Notes: a model not told the origin generated them from the sequence alone. A stretch of DNA of 64,000 bases from Rhizobium sp. SSA_523 (GCF_030435705.1 NZ_CP129381.1:1426001-1490000), one strand, 5' to 3'. Shown: positions 9,075-20,357, counted from the first letter of the stretch. Numbers and translations: made by a program.

Positions 9075-9908
9075 GTGGCAAAGCGCGATCATCGCGAGTT
9101 CGAAATCGGTCTGTTGCGCGGTGCTGCTGGAGCGCTGATATTTGGCCTCCCCATGCTGATGACGATGGAATTATGGTTCATCGGCTTCTACATGCCGCGC
9201 GAACGCCTGTTCCTGCTGCTTCTCGTGAACATCCCGCTGCTCGTGGTGCTCGCGCGCCGCATCGGCTTCGAAACCACTTTCACCTGGCGAGAGGCCTTTC
9301 GCGATGCGATGATCGCCTATGCGCTTGCCATTTTGACAAGCGGGCTGGTGCTTGGCCTGTTCGGCGTCTTGACCACGGACATGCCGATCAGGGAATGGCT
9401 GGGCAAAACGGCCATACAGGCTGTCCCCGCCAGCATCGGCGCCATGCTCGGCCGCAGCCAGTTCGGAAAGCGGGACGAGGAGGCGGAAGACGAAGAGAAA
9501 TCCGACGAAATGAGCACCGGCTATGCCGGCGAATTGTTCATGATGGCCGTGGGCGCGCTGTTTCTCTGCCTCAACGTTGCGCCGACGGAGGAGGTGATCC
9601 TGATTTCCTACAAGATGACCGCCTGGCATGCCGTTGCGGCGATCGTCACTTCGCTCGCCATCATGCATGGTTTCGTCTATGCCGTCTCGTTTCGCGGGAC
9701 CCACGAGCTGAAACCCGATACGCCGAGCTGGCATGCCCTGATCCGCTTCACCTTTCCCGGCTATATTGTCGCCTGCGTGATCAGCCTCTATGTGTTGTGG
9801 ACCTTCGGCCGCCTCACTGACACTTCCATGACACAGGCCATGATGTCCATGGTGGTGCTCAATGTGCCGGGCGCCCTGGGAGCCGCATCGGCACGCCTGG
9901 TCCTCTGA
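9075..9908 (+). CDS. TIGR02587-type integral membrane protein
   Basis: A 277-residue polytopic membrane protein of unknown function. The frame is open from 8802, but the GTG at 9075 has a strong GAGGGAAGAGG site at 9062-9072 and starts AKRDHREFEIGLLRGAAGALIFGLP, so it was chosen. About seven hydrophobic segments are visible, with a charged cytoplasmic-type linker (KRDEEAEDEEKSDE) after the third. The PTEEVILISYKM segment is conserved in this family as I recall it. It is followed ten bases later by a TIGR02588-type gene, its regular partner. The position suggests a link to export or assembly of the glycan, but this is only inference. Confidence 0.8.
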   Translation: MAKRDHREFEIGLLRGAAGALIFGLPMLMTMELWFIGFYMPRERLFLLLLVNIPLLVVLARRIGFETTFTWREAFRDAMIAYALAILTSGLVLGLFGVLTTDMPIREWLGKTAIQAVPASIGAMLGRSQFGKRDEEAEDEEKSDEMSTGYAGELFMMAVGALFLCLNVAPTEEVILISYKMTAWHAVAAIVTSLAIMHGFVYAVSFRGTHELKPDTPSWHALIRFTFPGYIVACVISLYVLWTFGRLTDTSMTQAMMSMVVLNVPGALGAASARLVL

Positions 9909-9918
9909 GGATGCAAGA

Positions 9919-10335
9919 ATGACAGTGACGGACCGCAGGACATCGCGCCATATGGAGACCCCGGAGCCTCGCCTGATCGAGTGGATGACGGGCCTTGTCT
10001 CCGTGCTGCTGGTCGTGGCGCTTCTCGGGCTGATCGGCAGCGAAGCGCTGAATGCCTCCGACGAACTCCCCGATCTGACTGTGACGGTGCAAAGGGTGGA
10101 GCAGCGGGGCGAATACTTCCTCGTCCAGATCGATCTGAGCAACAGGGCAAGGACAACGGCCGCGGCCGTTCGCGTTGAGGGCCGTCTGACCCTGCCCGAC
10201 GGGACGACGGAGGAGGCGGAAGCAACATTCGACTATGCGCCTGCCCAATCGTCGACCACCGGCGGGCTGATCTTCAGGACCGATCCGGCGAAGGGAGCGC
10301 TGGCAGTGCAGCCGAGCGGCTACACCGAGCCCTGA
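9919..10335 (+). CDS. TIGR02588-type membrane-anchored protein
   Basis: A 138-residue protein with one transmembrane helix (residues about 28-45, LVSVLLVVALLGLIG) followed by a compact domain of about 85 residues that looks like a beta-sandwich (DLTVTVQRVEQRGEYFLVQIDLSNRA...VRVEGRL). An N-in topology would put this domain in the periplasm. It is the usual partner of TIGR02587-type proteins, whose gene lies immediately upstream. The ATG at 9919 was preferred over the longer frame from 9862, which would begin inside the preceding gene. Function unknown; possibly an accessory subunit of the polytopic partner. It is the last gene of the glycan operon. Confidence 0.78.
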   Translation: MTVTDRRTSRHMETPEPRLIEWMTGLVSVLLVVALLGLIGSEALNASDELPDLTVTVQRVEQRGEYFLVQIDLSNRARTTAAAVRVEGRLTLPDGTTEEAEATFDYAPAQSSTTGGLIFRTDPAKGALAVQPSGYTEP

Positions 10336-10348
10336 CAGACGGGTGGCG

Positions 10349-10690
10349 TCAGCCCGCCATCTCGCCCAGTTCCGGAAACCTTTGCCTCGCCTCTTCCAGC
10401 GAAGGGCAGATCACATCGCTCGCGTCGAGCTCCACGGAGATCGCGTCAGAGACATCCAGCGTTCCGTCGAAGGAGACGGGCAAGCGCTCGCCGCCGTTGC
10501 GCACCAGCGTGCCTTCATTCGTGAAGCCCTGCTGGAGCAACCAGTCGCGCGGAGCCATGACGGTGATCTTGATGCGGACGGCATTATCATCTTCGCGCAT
10601 AGCCACGAGCTTGTAACCAATATCAGACTGGCTGCCATCCACCTCCAGCTTACCGTGGCTTGCCGCTTCCTGCAGATGTTCGCTCATCAT
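10349..10690 (-). CDS. Small conserved-looking hypothetical protein
   Basis: A 113-residue acidic, soluble protein with no signal peptide or motif that I recognise. Its codons look genuine and it is the only sensible use of the stretch between the glycan operon and the AraC gene. The start was set at the ATG at 10690 (a second ATG follows at 10687) because GGAG lies just upstream; longer frames read through the AraC gene. Its first 41 bases overlap the end of that gene in another frame, which suggests translational coupling. It may be regulated with pobR, but no role in aromatic catabolism can be argued from sequence. Confidence 0.6.
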   Translation of the reverse strand: MMSEHLQEAASHGKLEVDGSQSDIGYKLVAMREDDNAVRIKITVMAPRDWLLQQGFTNEGTLVRNGGERLPVSFDGTLDVSDAISVELDASDVICPSLEEARQRFPELGEMAG

Positions 10691-11630
10691 GATACTCCGG
10701 TTGTCGAGGCTGTTCACGGTTAACAGATGCCGCCGCTTCTTTGTTCCGGAGCTTGGCACGTTCCCCATCCCGGTACTGTCGGGGCGTGACGCCGATACGC
10801 TGCCTGAAGCAGCGGCTGAAATAGGCCGGATCGGTAAAGCCGAGACCCTCACCCACGTGTCGGACGCTGTAATCTGTAAAGACCAGCTGGCGGCAGGCCT
10901 CGTCCATGGAACGCTCCATGATGAGATCGTGCAGGCTGAGGCCCGTGACCTGCCTTGTGCTGCGATTGAGATGGGTGGCGGAGAGACCGAGCATGGCCGC
11001 ATAGTGATCGACGCTCAGCTGCTCACGATGGTGGCGGGCAATCAGATCCCGCAGCCGATGCACCCGTCTCTCGTGGATGTCGGCTGGCGGCATCGCGGCC
11101 TCCGTCTCGCTCAGACGCGCCAGAGTGAGGCGCGCCAGAATGAGGATGGCGGTCACGACATGCGATTCGATCATATCCTCCCGCATCGGCATGTCCGTCT
11201 CGTATTCCTCTGCGATACGCAGCAGCGTTGCCGAAAGGAAATCGCCTTCCGCACCAAGCCCCGCAAGCGCGACGACGGCGGGATTGGCAAAGAAGGGCGG
11301 GGCAATGGTGAGCATGCGGCCCATCTTGAAGCGTGCTGGCACGAGTGTGATGACGAAGCCGTCGATATCCGGGGAAAACCGGAAGCCATGCACTGGTCCA
11401 GGCGGCACGACAATCACGCAAGGCGGCGTCAGCGCCAGCCGGCCCTGCGGCAGCAGCGCGTCGCCCGATCCGTGGCGAATGTACAAGAACTGCAGGAAGC
11501 TGTCGTGGCGATGGAGGCCGATCTCCCAACGATATTCGCTGCTGCGGGAGGCGATCGTCTCGCAATGCACCCAAAACTCGCGCTGATCCTCGATAGCCTC
11601 GCCATAGAGATGATAGGTCGGAGCCGCCAA
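10650..11630 (-). CDS. pobR: AraC-family regulator, probable activator of pobA (PobR)
   Basis: A 326-residue AraC/XylS protein. The N-terminal cupin-like half contains LHRHDSFLQFLYIRHGSG and PPGPVHGF; the C-terminal half has the double helix-turn-helix with SVDHYAAMLGLSATHLNR and the signature GLGFTDPAYFSRCFRQRIGVTPRQYR. It is divergent from pobA with 131 bases between them, the classic position of PobR, which activates pobA in response to 4-hydroxybenzoate. The start appears to be TTG at 11630 (protein begins AAPTYHLYGEA), because no ATG or GTG lies in frame near the expected N-terminus and that N-terminus matches my memory of this group. Confidence 0.85.
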   Translation of the reverse strand: MAAPTYHLYGEAIEDQREFWVHCETIASRSSEYRWEIGLHRHDSFLQFLYIRHGSGDALLPQGRLALTPPCVIVVPPGPVHGFRFSPDIDGFVITLVPARFKMGRMLTIAPPFFANPAVVALAGLGAEGDFLSATLLRIAEEYETDMPMREDMIESHVVTAILILARLTLARLSETEAAMPPADIHERRVHRLRDLIARHHREQLSVDHYAAMLGLSATHLNRSTRQVTGLSLHDLIMERSMDEACRQLVFTDYSVRHVGEGLGFTDPAYFSRCFRQRIGVTPRQYRDGERAKLRNKEAAASVNREQPRQPEYHDERTSAGSGKPR

Positions 11631-11734
11631 TGTGAAGTCCCTGTTTCGCCGTCCTTACGCTCAATGTCCGATTTGTCCTATTTCCTGCCGTAAATGTCCA
11701 TTGTTGCGAGACGCTGCTTCCGCCAATTTTCTGA

Positions 11735-12931
<1,197 letters not shown>

Positions 12932-13081
12932 ACCGCCATCCCCTGTCCGGCCGGCCGTAGGATCGTGCAAGAAATGCGGCGGATCGAACAAACCGATCCG
13001 GCCTCACATGCGTTAAGTACGATGTTGCTCCCCTTCGCGGAGCGTCACCCTATTTTTCGAACAGAACGGAAGGTCATCAGC

Positions 13082-14131
13082 ATGGCTATTGCACGAGGCT
13101 ATGCGGCAACGGATGCGTCCAAGCCCCTCGAATTTTTCACCTTCGAGCGGCGCGAGCCGCGCGACGATGATGTCGTCATTGCCATTGAATATTGCGGCGT
13201 TTGCCATTCGGATATTCACCAGGCCCGCAACGAATGGGGCAATTCGCGCTTTCCCATGGTACCGGGTCACGAGATCGCTGGAACCGTCACCGCGGTTGGC
13301 GCGAAGGTCTCGAAATTCAAGGTCGGCGACCGTGTCGGCGTCGGTTGTTTCGTCGATTCCTGCGTCCATTGCCAGACGCGCGATGTCGACAACGAACAAT
13401 ATATGCCCGGCCTGGTGCAGACCTATAATGATGTCGAGGCCGATGGCGAGACACCCACCTATGGCGGCTATTCGGATTCGATCGTCGTGAAGGAAGGGTA
13501 TGTCCTGCAGATTCCGGACAACCTGCCGCTCGACAAGGCAGCCCCGCTGCTCTGCGCCGGCATAACGCTCTATTCTCCCTTGGCGCATTGGAAGGCAGGC
13601 CCGGGCAAGAAGGTAGCCATTGTCGGCATGGGCGGACTTGGCCATATGGGCGTCAAGATCGGCGCTGCCATGGGAGCCGAGGTGACGGTGCTCAGCCAGA
13701 CGCTGTCCAAGAAGGATGACGGTCTGAAGCTCGGCGCCAAGGCCTATTACGCCACCTCGGATGCCGAAACCTTCAAGACGCTTGCCGGCAGCTTCGACCT
13801 CATCATCTGCACCGTCGGGACCGAGATCGACTGGAATGCCTATCTCAACTTGCTGAAGGTGGACGGCACGATGGTGCTGGTCGGGGTTCCGGAAAATCCG
13901 GTGCCGGTGCATGCCTTCTCGCTCATTCCGGGCCGTCGCAGCCTGGCCGGCTCCATGATCGGCTCGATCAAGGAAACCCAGGACATGCTGGATTTTTGCG
14001 GCAAACACGGTATCACGGCGGAAATCGAGCTGATCGACATCAAGGATGTCAACGAGGCCTATGGGCGCGTCATCAAGAGCGATGTCCGCTACCGCTTCGT
14101 GATCGACATGAAAACCCTGCCGAAGGGCTGA
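13082..14131 (+). CDS. Zinc-type NAD(P)-dependent alcohol dehydrogenase with degraded structural-zinc site
   Basis: A 349-residue medium-chain dehydrogenase of the cinnamyl-alcohol/YahK type, which interconverts aldehydes (often aromatic) and alcohols. Catalytic-zinc ligands are present: C38 and H42 region in CGVCHSD, and H63-E64 in GHEIAG; the coenzyme loop is [14 protein letters not shown]. The structural-zinc lobe, normally four cysteines, reads [16 protein letters not shown] at about 93-108: the first two cysteines remain, and the other two appear to be R100 and M108. The ATG at 13082 follows AACGGAAGG. Lying between pobA and the pca operon, it may reduce or oxidise an aromatic aldehyde, but that is inference. 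Confidence 0.87.
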   Translation: MAIARGYAATDASKPLEFFTFERREPRDDDVVIAIEYCGVCHSDIHQARNEWGNSRFPMVPGHEIAGTVTAVGAKVSKFKVGDRVGVGCFVDSCVHCQTRDVDNEQYMPGLVQTYNDVEADGETPTYGGYSDSIVVKEGYVLQIPDNLPLDKAAPLLCAGITLYSPLAHWKAGPGKKVAIVGMGGLGHMGVKIGAAMGAEVTVLSQTLSKKDDGLKLGAKAYYATSDAETFKTLAGSFDLIICTVGTEIDWNAYLNLLKVDGTMVLVGVPENPVPVHAFSLIPGRRSLAGSMIGSIKETQDMLDFCGKHGITAEIELIDIKDVNEAYGRVIKSDVRYRFVIDMKTLPKG

Positions 14132-14137
14132 CCCGTC

Positions 14138-15352
14138 ATGGATGATCATCGCCCCGCGGCGTCCGCGGCACGCACCGAAGGCCCGTCGACGGCGCTGATC
14201 ACCACGATCGCTTTGGCGGCGGGTTCGCTCGTCGCCAATATCTACTATGCGCAGCCTCTGGTCGCCGAGATCGCTGCCGATCTCGGCATCGATGCCGATC
14301 TTGCCGGCGCTTTGACCAGCACGACCCAGATCGGCTACGGCATCGGCCTGTTTTTCCTGGTCTCGCTGGCAGATCGCGTGGAAAACAAGCGCCTTGTTCT
14401 GGTGACCCTGACAATAACGCTGCTTGGCCTCATTGCCATGGGCCTGTCGACCGCTGTCATACCCTTCTTCATCGCCTCCTTCGTCATCGGCGTCTGCTCC
14501 ACCGGAGCACAGGTCCTCATTCCCTGGGTGGCGCATCTCGTGCCGCTGCACAGGCGCGGTCGTGTGGTGGGCAATGTGATGGGTGCGGTCCTTACCGGGA
14601 TCATGCTGGCACGACCTGTTTCTCTTTTCGTTGCGGCGAGTTTCGGCTGGCGGGCGATCTTTTTCGTCTCGGCTGGGCTGATGGCGCTCATCGGATTGTC
14701 GCTGGCGGCCATGCTGCCGAGGCAGGCGCCACAGAGCACCATCAGCTACCGGCAGATCATCCTCTCGATGGGAGGCCTCATCCGCGAAACGCCGGTGCTA
14801 CGCTGGCGCTCCGCCTATCAGGCCATTATTTTCTGCGCCTTCAACCTGTTCTGGACGGCCATCCCCTTCGCGCTATCGGATCGGTTCGATCTCAGCCAGA
14901 AACAGATCGGCCTCTTCGCATTGGCAGGGGCAGGCGGCGCCTTGGCAGCGCCTCTGGTGGGCAGGCTCGCCGATCGCGGGCTTGGAATGCTTTTATCGGC
15001 TATTGCCATGGCCGGCCTTGCGCTTTTCTTCGCCGTGAGCGGCTATGCCGCCGCATCCGGCGCGCTCTTCCTCCTGGCGGTCTGCGCCGTTCTGATCGAC
15101 GCCGCCGTGCAGGCCAACCAGATCGTCAGCCAGAGGATCATTTTTGCCATTTCGCCGGAAAAGCGCGGCCGGCTGAACGCCATCTACATGACCTGCGCCT
15201 TTGTCGGCGGCGCGATCGGCTCCACCCTGGGCACGATCAGCTATCATTGGGCGGGCTTTGCCGGCACCGCCGGTTTCGGCTGCGGCCTCGGCGTTCTGGG
15301 ACTGATCCTGTTTGCCATCGAACAGCGCGGCTACCGCAGAGCGGCGGCCTGA
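14138..15352 (+). CDS. MFS transporter
   Basis: A 404-residue major-facilitator permease with twelve predicted membrane helices. The first loop contains ANIYYAQPLVAEIAADLGI and the second-to-third helix loop has ADRVENKRLV, a version of the MFS motif A, as in the YgaY-like drug/metabolite exporter group. The gene begins seven bases after the dehydrogenase, so the two probably form one unit. Given the setting, an aromatic acid or aldehyde derivative is a plausible substrate, but this subgroup is not the AAHS aromatic-acid family, so efflux is as likely as uptake. Confidence 0.85.
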   Translation: MDDHRPAASAARTEGPSTALITTIALAAGSLVANIYYAQPLVAEIAADLGIDADLAGALTSTTQIGYGIGLFFLVSLADRVENKRLVLVTLTITLLGLIAMGLSTAVIPFFIASFVIGVCSTGAQVLIPWVAHLVPLHRRGRVVGNVMGAVLTGIMLARPVSLFVAASFGWRAIFFVSAGLMALIGLSLAAMLPRQAPQSTISYRQIILSMGGLIRETPVLRWRSAYQAIIFCAFNLFWTAIPFALSDRFDLSQKQIGLFALAGAGGALAAPLVGRLADRGLGMLLSAIAMAGLALFFAVSGYAAASGALFLLAVCAVLIDAAVQANQIVSQRIIFAISPEKRGRLNAIYMTCAFVGGAIGSTLGTISYHWAGFAGTAGFGCGLGVLGLILFAIEQRGYRRAAA

Positions 15353-15427
15353 ACGGATCTCGAAAGAAGGGGCCCGAACTGGCGCCGCGACAGAGGGGTC
15401 TGGCCGGCCGTCGCGCCGCGTCACCGG

Positions 15428-16351
15428 TCAACCGGTGGCCACGACTTCCGCGGCGGCCTGTCGAATGGTCTGCATCAGGATGGACAGGGGCAGAGAGGGC
15501 GGTGCATCGGTGCGCAGAGTCAGTCCAACCGGACCCTTGGTTTCGCTGGTATCGATCGGCAGGGTTGCCAGCAGGCCATCCCCGACATCGCCGGCCACGA
15601 CCCCGCTGGAAATGATCCAGACCGCATCACTGGAACGGACAAAGGCCCGGCCGAAGGAATCGGAAACGGTTTCCAGCTGGATCGGCAGCGTGGCGACGCC
15701 ATTGGCAATCAGAAACTGTTCGACAAAAGGACGGATGATCGACCCGCGGGTAGGCATCAGCACCGGGTAATCGCCCAGCCGTGAAAAGATCGATCCGCCC
15801 GCAATCAGCGGATGATGCGGCCGAACGACGAACATCACCTTTTCCGAATAGAGATGCTCGAAGGAAAATCCGGTCATCTTCTCCGGAGCCGCCAATCGTC
15901 CGACCACAAGATCCAGATCGCCCATGCGCAATTGTTCGAGCAAAACGGCATTGTCGCCCGTGACGATCTTGATGCGGCTGCGGGTCTCCTCCTCGAGAAA
16001 GAGCGACATGGCACGCGGCATGATCCGGGTGGATACGGTGGGCAGGGCGCCGATGCGAACGGGCGGCACATTGTTCAGGAGTTCCTGGGAAACCGAATCA
16101 ATGCCCTGCCGCAGCGCCGTCAGAGAGGCCGCCGCGTGGCGCAGGAATACGTCACCCGGCCTGGTGATGCGAATGCCGCGGCCATCCCGCTCGAAAAGCG
16201 AGACGCCGAGCGCCTCTTCAAGCTCACGGATCGTCTTGGTGACGGCAGGCTGGCTGATATTGAGATGATCCGCAGCCTTCACCACGCTGCCCTGCCGCGC
16301 CACTTCCACGAAAGTCTGCAGATGGCGGTATTTTACCCGTGCGCCGATCAA
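15428..16351 (-). CDS. pcaQ: LysR-type regulator of protocatechuate catabolism
   Basis: A LysR-family protein of about 307 residues, divergent from pcaD. The N-terminal winged helix contains RHLQTFVEVARQGSVVKAADHLNISQPAVTKTIRELEEALG, very close to PcaQ of rhizobia, which activates pcaDCHGB in response to carboxymuconolactone or its derivatives. The start is uncertain: an ATG at 16375 and a TTG at 16387 lie upstream, but known PcaQ proteins begin about six residues before KYRHLQTF, which points to the TTG at 16351 (protein starts IGARVKYRHL). That choice also keeps the operator outside the coding region. Confidence 0.92.
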   Translation of the reverse strand: MIGARVKYRHLQTFVEVARQGSVVKAADHLNISQPAVTKTIRELEEALGVSLFERDGRGIRITRPGDVFLRHAAASLTALRQGIDSVSQELLNNVPPVRIGALPTVSTRIMPRAMSLFLEEETRSRIKIVTGDNAVLLEQLRMGDLDLVVGRLAAPEKMTGFSFEHLYSEKVMFVVRPHHPLIAGGSIFSRLGDYPVLMPTRGSIIRPFVEQFLIANGVATLPIQLETVSDSFGRAFVRSSDAVWIISSGVVAGDVGDGLLATLPIDTSETKGPVGLTLRTDAPPSLPLSILMQTIRQAAAEVVATG

Positions 16352-16356
16352 GATCC

Positions 16357-16372
16357 ATAACCCGCAAGTTAA
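16357..16372. promoter_or_regulatory. PcaQ box candidate between pcaQ and pcaD
   Basis: The sequence ATAACC-CGCA-AGTTAA matches the PcaQ operator ATAACC-N4-GGTTAA reported for Sinorhizobium meliloti at 11 of 12 fixed positions, and contains the LysR-type T-N11-A core. It lies six bases upstream of the proposed pcaQ start and about 70 bases upstream of the pcaD ATG, suited to activating pcaD and repressing pcaQ. Confidence 0.72.
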
Positions 16373-16442
16373 CATTAACTGCCACAAATGTCATTTTACC
16401 TAACCATTTTCGGGATGCAATAACAGGCTCAAGGAGAGCCCC

Positions 16443-17240
16443 ATGAGATTTGTGCGTATCGGCGACCACGTCCTCAGCCATGACATCTACAATCACGGCA
16501 CGGCCAAGCCCGCGATCGTCTTCGTCAATTCGCTGGGCACTGACCGCCGCATCTGGGACGAGGTCCTGGCAGGTCTGGGCAGCGACTATACGCTTCTGAC
16601 CTTCGACAAGCGGGGCCATGGCCTGTCCGATCTCGGCACGCCACCCTATGCGATCGAGGATTTCTCGCGCGATCTCGCCGGCCTTCTGGACCATTACGAC
16701 ATCAAGAATGCCGTCATCTGCGGCCTCTCCGTCGGTGGGCTGATTGCTCTTGGCCTCTATGAGTTGCGGCCGGATCTGGTGCGCGCCGTGATCTTTGCCG
16801 ATACGGCTGCGAAGATCGGCACGCCGGAGCTCTGGAACGCCCGCATCGAAGCGGTGCTGCAGGGCGGCACCGAGAGCATTCTGGACCCGATCATGCTGCG
16901 CTGGTTCACGCCCGCCTACCGGCGCGACGACAATGCCGATTATCGGGGCTATCGCAACATGGTGGCGCGACAGTCCAGCCAGGGCTATGCCGGCACCTGC
17001 GCGGCCATTCGCGATGCCGATTTCACCGAGACCGCGCGTCGTCTCGCCGTACCGGCGCTCTGCCTGGTCGGCGACGAGGACGGATCCACGCCGCCCGAGG
17101 TGGTCAAGGCCTTTGCGGATCTGCTGCCGCACGGCACATTCCATCTTATCGCAGGCGCCGGGCATATTCCTTGCGTCGAGACACCCGATGCGTTTGTCGC
17201 GCATCTTCGCCAATTCATCGATCATCTGCCGGGAGAATGA
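16443..17240 (+). CDS. pcaD: 3-oxoadipate enol-lactonase
   Basis: An alpha/beta hydrolase of 265 residues that opens beta-ketoadipate enol-lactone to beta-ketoadipate. The nucleophile serine lies in CGLSVGG, the catalytic histidine in GAGHIPCVE, and the oxyanion region in NSLGTDRRIWD, all typical of PcaD. AAGGAG six bases before the ATG is the ribosome-binding site. First gene of the pcaDCHGB operon, whose order matches that of rhizobia and agrobacteria. Confidence 0.95.
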   Translation: MRFVRIGDHVLSHDIYNHGTAKPAIVFVNSLGTDRRIWDEVLAGLGSDYTLLTFDKRGHGLSDLGTPPYAIEDFSRDLAGLLDHYDIKNAVICGLSVGGLIALGLYELRPDLVRAVIFADTAAKIGTPELWNARIEAVLQGGTESILDPIMLRWFTPAYRRDDNADYRGYRNMVARQSSQGYAGTCAAIRDADFTETARRLAVPALCLVGDEDGSTPPEVVKAFADLLPHGTFHLIAGAGHIPCVETPDAFVAHLRQFIDHLPGE

Positions 17241-17242
17241 CC

Positions 17243-18399
<1,157 letters not shown>

Positions 18400-18401
18400 T
18401 C

Positions 18402-19019
18402 ATGGTGCAATCCCTGCAGTATCTGAAGGAATCGGCCTCGCAGACAGCTGGCCCTTACGTGCATATCGGCTGTACGCCAAACTTCACCGGGATAGAGGGC
18501 GTCTATGAGACGGATCTCGGCGCAGGACCCATGGCGACGGAGCAGACGCGCGGCGAGCGCATCACCATTCGCGGCCGGGTGATCGACGGCACCGGCACGC
18601 CGCTGAAGGATGCGATGGTCGAAATCTGGCAGGCCGACGCCGACGGCTTGTATAACAGCCCCTCCGAGACCCGCGGCAAAGCCGACCCGCATTTCTTCGG
18701 CTGGGGGCGCTGCCCGGCGGACATGACCACTGGCGAGTTCGTTTTCGAAACGATCAAGCCGGGTCGTGTTCCTTTCCGCGATGGCCGACTGATGGCACCG
18801 CATGTCACCTTGTGGATCGTCGCGCGCGGCATCAATATCGGCCTGCATACGCGCATGTATTTCTCCGACGAGGAGGAGGCCAATGCCGAAGATCCGGTGC
18901 TCGGCAGGATCGAGCATCGCGTGCGGGTCGCAACCTTGATCGGCAAACGCGAGGGCGATACGGTCACCTTCGACATCCACCTTCAGGGCGAAAACGAAAC
19001 CATTTTCTTCGACATCTGA
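18402..19019 (+). CDS. pcaG: Protocatechuate 3,4-dioxygenase alpha subunit
   Basis: The 205-residue partner of PcaH with the same beta-sandwich fold. GPYVHIGCTPN at the start and the intradiol dioxygenase signature region VEIWQADADGLYNSP are present, but the iron ligands are not conserved, as expected for the alpha subunit; it contributes to the substrate pocket. APHVTLWIVARG replaces the HIH ligand segment of PcaH. It is co-transcribed with pcaH. Confidence 0.95.
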   Translation: MVQSLQYLKESASQTAGPYVHIGCTPNFTGIEGVYETDLGAGPMATEQTRGERITIRGRVIDGTGTPLKDAMVEIWQADADGLYNSPSETRGKADPHFFGWGRCPADMTTGEFVFETIKPGRVPFRDGRLMAPHVTLWIVARGINIGLHTRMYFSDEEEANAEDPVLGRIEHRVRVATLIGKREGDTVTFDIHLQGENETIFFDI

Positions 19020-19056
19020 TCGTCCGTCCCTTCCACCCGATGTGACGAGAAGCGCC

Positions 19057-20112
19057 ATGAGCCTGTCCCCTTTCGAGCATCCCTTTCTGTCCGGCCTTCT
19101 CGGCGATGAGGAGACGGCCAGTCAGTTCCACGCATCCGCCGACCTGCGTTGTATGCTGCAATTCGAAGGCGCACTGGCCCGCGCGCAGGCGCAAGCAGGC
19201 ATGATCCCCGCCGACGCGGCAGGGCGCATTGCCGCGGTTGCAGCCCAGTTTTCGCCGGACATGGCTGAACTGCGACAGGGCGTGGCGCAGGACGGAGTCG
19301 TCATTCCCGACTTGGTTCGACAATTGCGAAAGGCGGTCCAGCCGGAGGATGCCGCCCTTGTCCATCTCGGCGCCACCAGCCAGGATGTCATTGACAGCAG
19401 CCTGATGATGCGTCTGACGGCAGTGCTGCGGCTGCATGCGACCCGGCTCGATCGTCTGGTGACCGCGTTCGAAAGCCTCAGGACCCTTCATGGCCAGCGG
19501 CAATTGATGGGCCATACGCGCATGCAGGCCGCCATTCCCATCACGGCGGGCGATCGTATCGAGAGTTGGACCGCACCGCTTCTTCGCCATAGAGGGCGTC
19601 TCCGCGCCTGTCTTGAGCAGGGACTGCCGCTGCAATTCGGTGGCGCCGCCGGCACGCTGGACAAGCTCGGCGACAAGGCGGACGAGGTGAGGGCGGCGCT
19701 CGCCGGTCACCTCGGATTGGCCAATATGCACCAGTGGCAGAACCAGCGTGATCATCTGGTGGAGGTGGCGAACCTGTTTTGCCTGATCAGCGACAGCCTC
19801 GGCAAATTCGGCCAGGATATCGCCCTGATGGCGCAGATGCAGGATGAACTCGTCCTGTCCGGCGGCGGCGGCTCGTCCGCCATGCCGCACAAGCAAAATC
19901 CCGTCGGGGCCGAAATCCTCGTGACGCTGGCCCGCTATAATGCGACCCAGATCTCCGGAATGCATCATGCCATGGTGCATGAGCAGGAGAGATCAGGGGC
20001 GGCCTGGACGCTGGAATGGATGCTGCTGCCATCAATCGCCGTGACGGCCGGAACCGCGCTCATCACTGCGGAAGCCCTGGTGGGCAAGATCCGCTCCCTC
20101 GGGCGCGACTGA
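19057..20112 (+). CDS. pcaB: 3-carboxy-cis,cis-muconate cycloisomerase
   Basis: A member of the fumarase/argininosuccinate lyase superfamily, 351 residues, which cyclises carboxymuconate to gamma-carboxymuconolactone. The superfamily signature is GGGGSSAMPHKQNPVGAE, and HLGATSQDVIDSSLMMRL and HTRMQAAIPIT also match PcaB. An upstream GTG at 19042 is in frame, but the ATG at 19057 has a GAGAAG site at proper spacing and starts like other PcaB proteins (SLSPFEHPFLSGLLGD). It is shorter than Pseudomonas PcaB (about 450), as usual in rhizobia. Last gene of the operon. Confidence 0.94.
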   Translation: MSLSPFEHPFLSGLLGDEETASQFHASADLRCMLQFEGALARAQAQAGMIPADAAGRIAAVAAQFSPDMAELRQGVAQDGVVIPDLVRQLRKAVQPEDAALVHLGATSQDVIDSSLMMRLTAVLRLHATRLDRLVTAFESLRTLHGQRQLMGHTRMQAAIPITAGDRIESWTAPLLRHRGRLRACLEQGLPLQFGGAAGTLDKLGDKADEVRAALAGHLGLANMHQWQNQRDHLVEVANLFCLISDSLGKFGQDIALMAQMQDELVLSGGGGSSAMPHKQNPVGAEILVTLARYNATQISGMHHAMVHEQERSGAAWTLEWMLLPSIAVTAGTALITAEALVGKIRSLGRD

Positions 20113-20357
20113 TCATCCAGTCCCTAAAGGCGCCATCCGGTTTTTATCGCTGCCGCCCGCAATGGGGGGATGGGACACGCTGTGGCCGGGGGAGGGCTGC
20201 CGGCGATCCGGCTTACTTTAGATAATTCTGAATATTTGCGCCCGGTCGGGCCGCGGTAAAGTTTGCATTTAGAATTTTCCGGTAATGCTCTGTTAGCAAT
20301 CCTGCGAGGCTGGCCCCTGTTTGCCTGCCTGCTCCCGCGTACAGAGTTGTGGTGTTC

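Noticed and set aside
10650..11002. Longer form (217 residues) of the small protein beside pobR
   Set aside because: The additional N-terminal part lies wholly within pobR in another frame and shows no protein-like pattern.
15353..15427. Terminator between the MFS gene and pcaQ
   Set aside because: A CGCGAC/GTCGCG stem can be drawn, but it is only six pairs over a long loop and lacks a T-run.
16390..16425. Sigma-70 promoter of pcaD (TTTACC ... CAATAA)
   Set aside because: Both hexamers are poor matches; LysR-activated promoters are often weak, so position could not be fixed.
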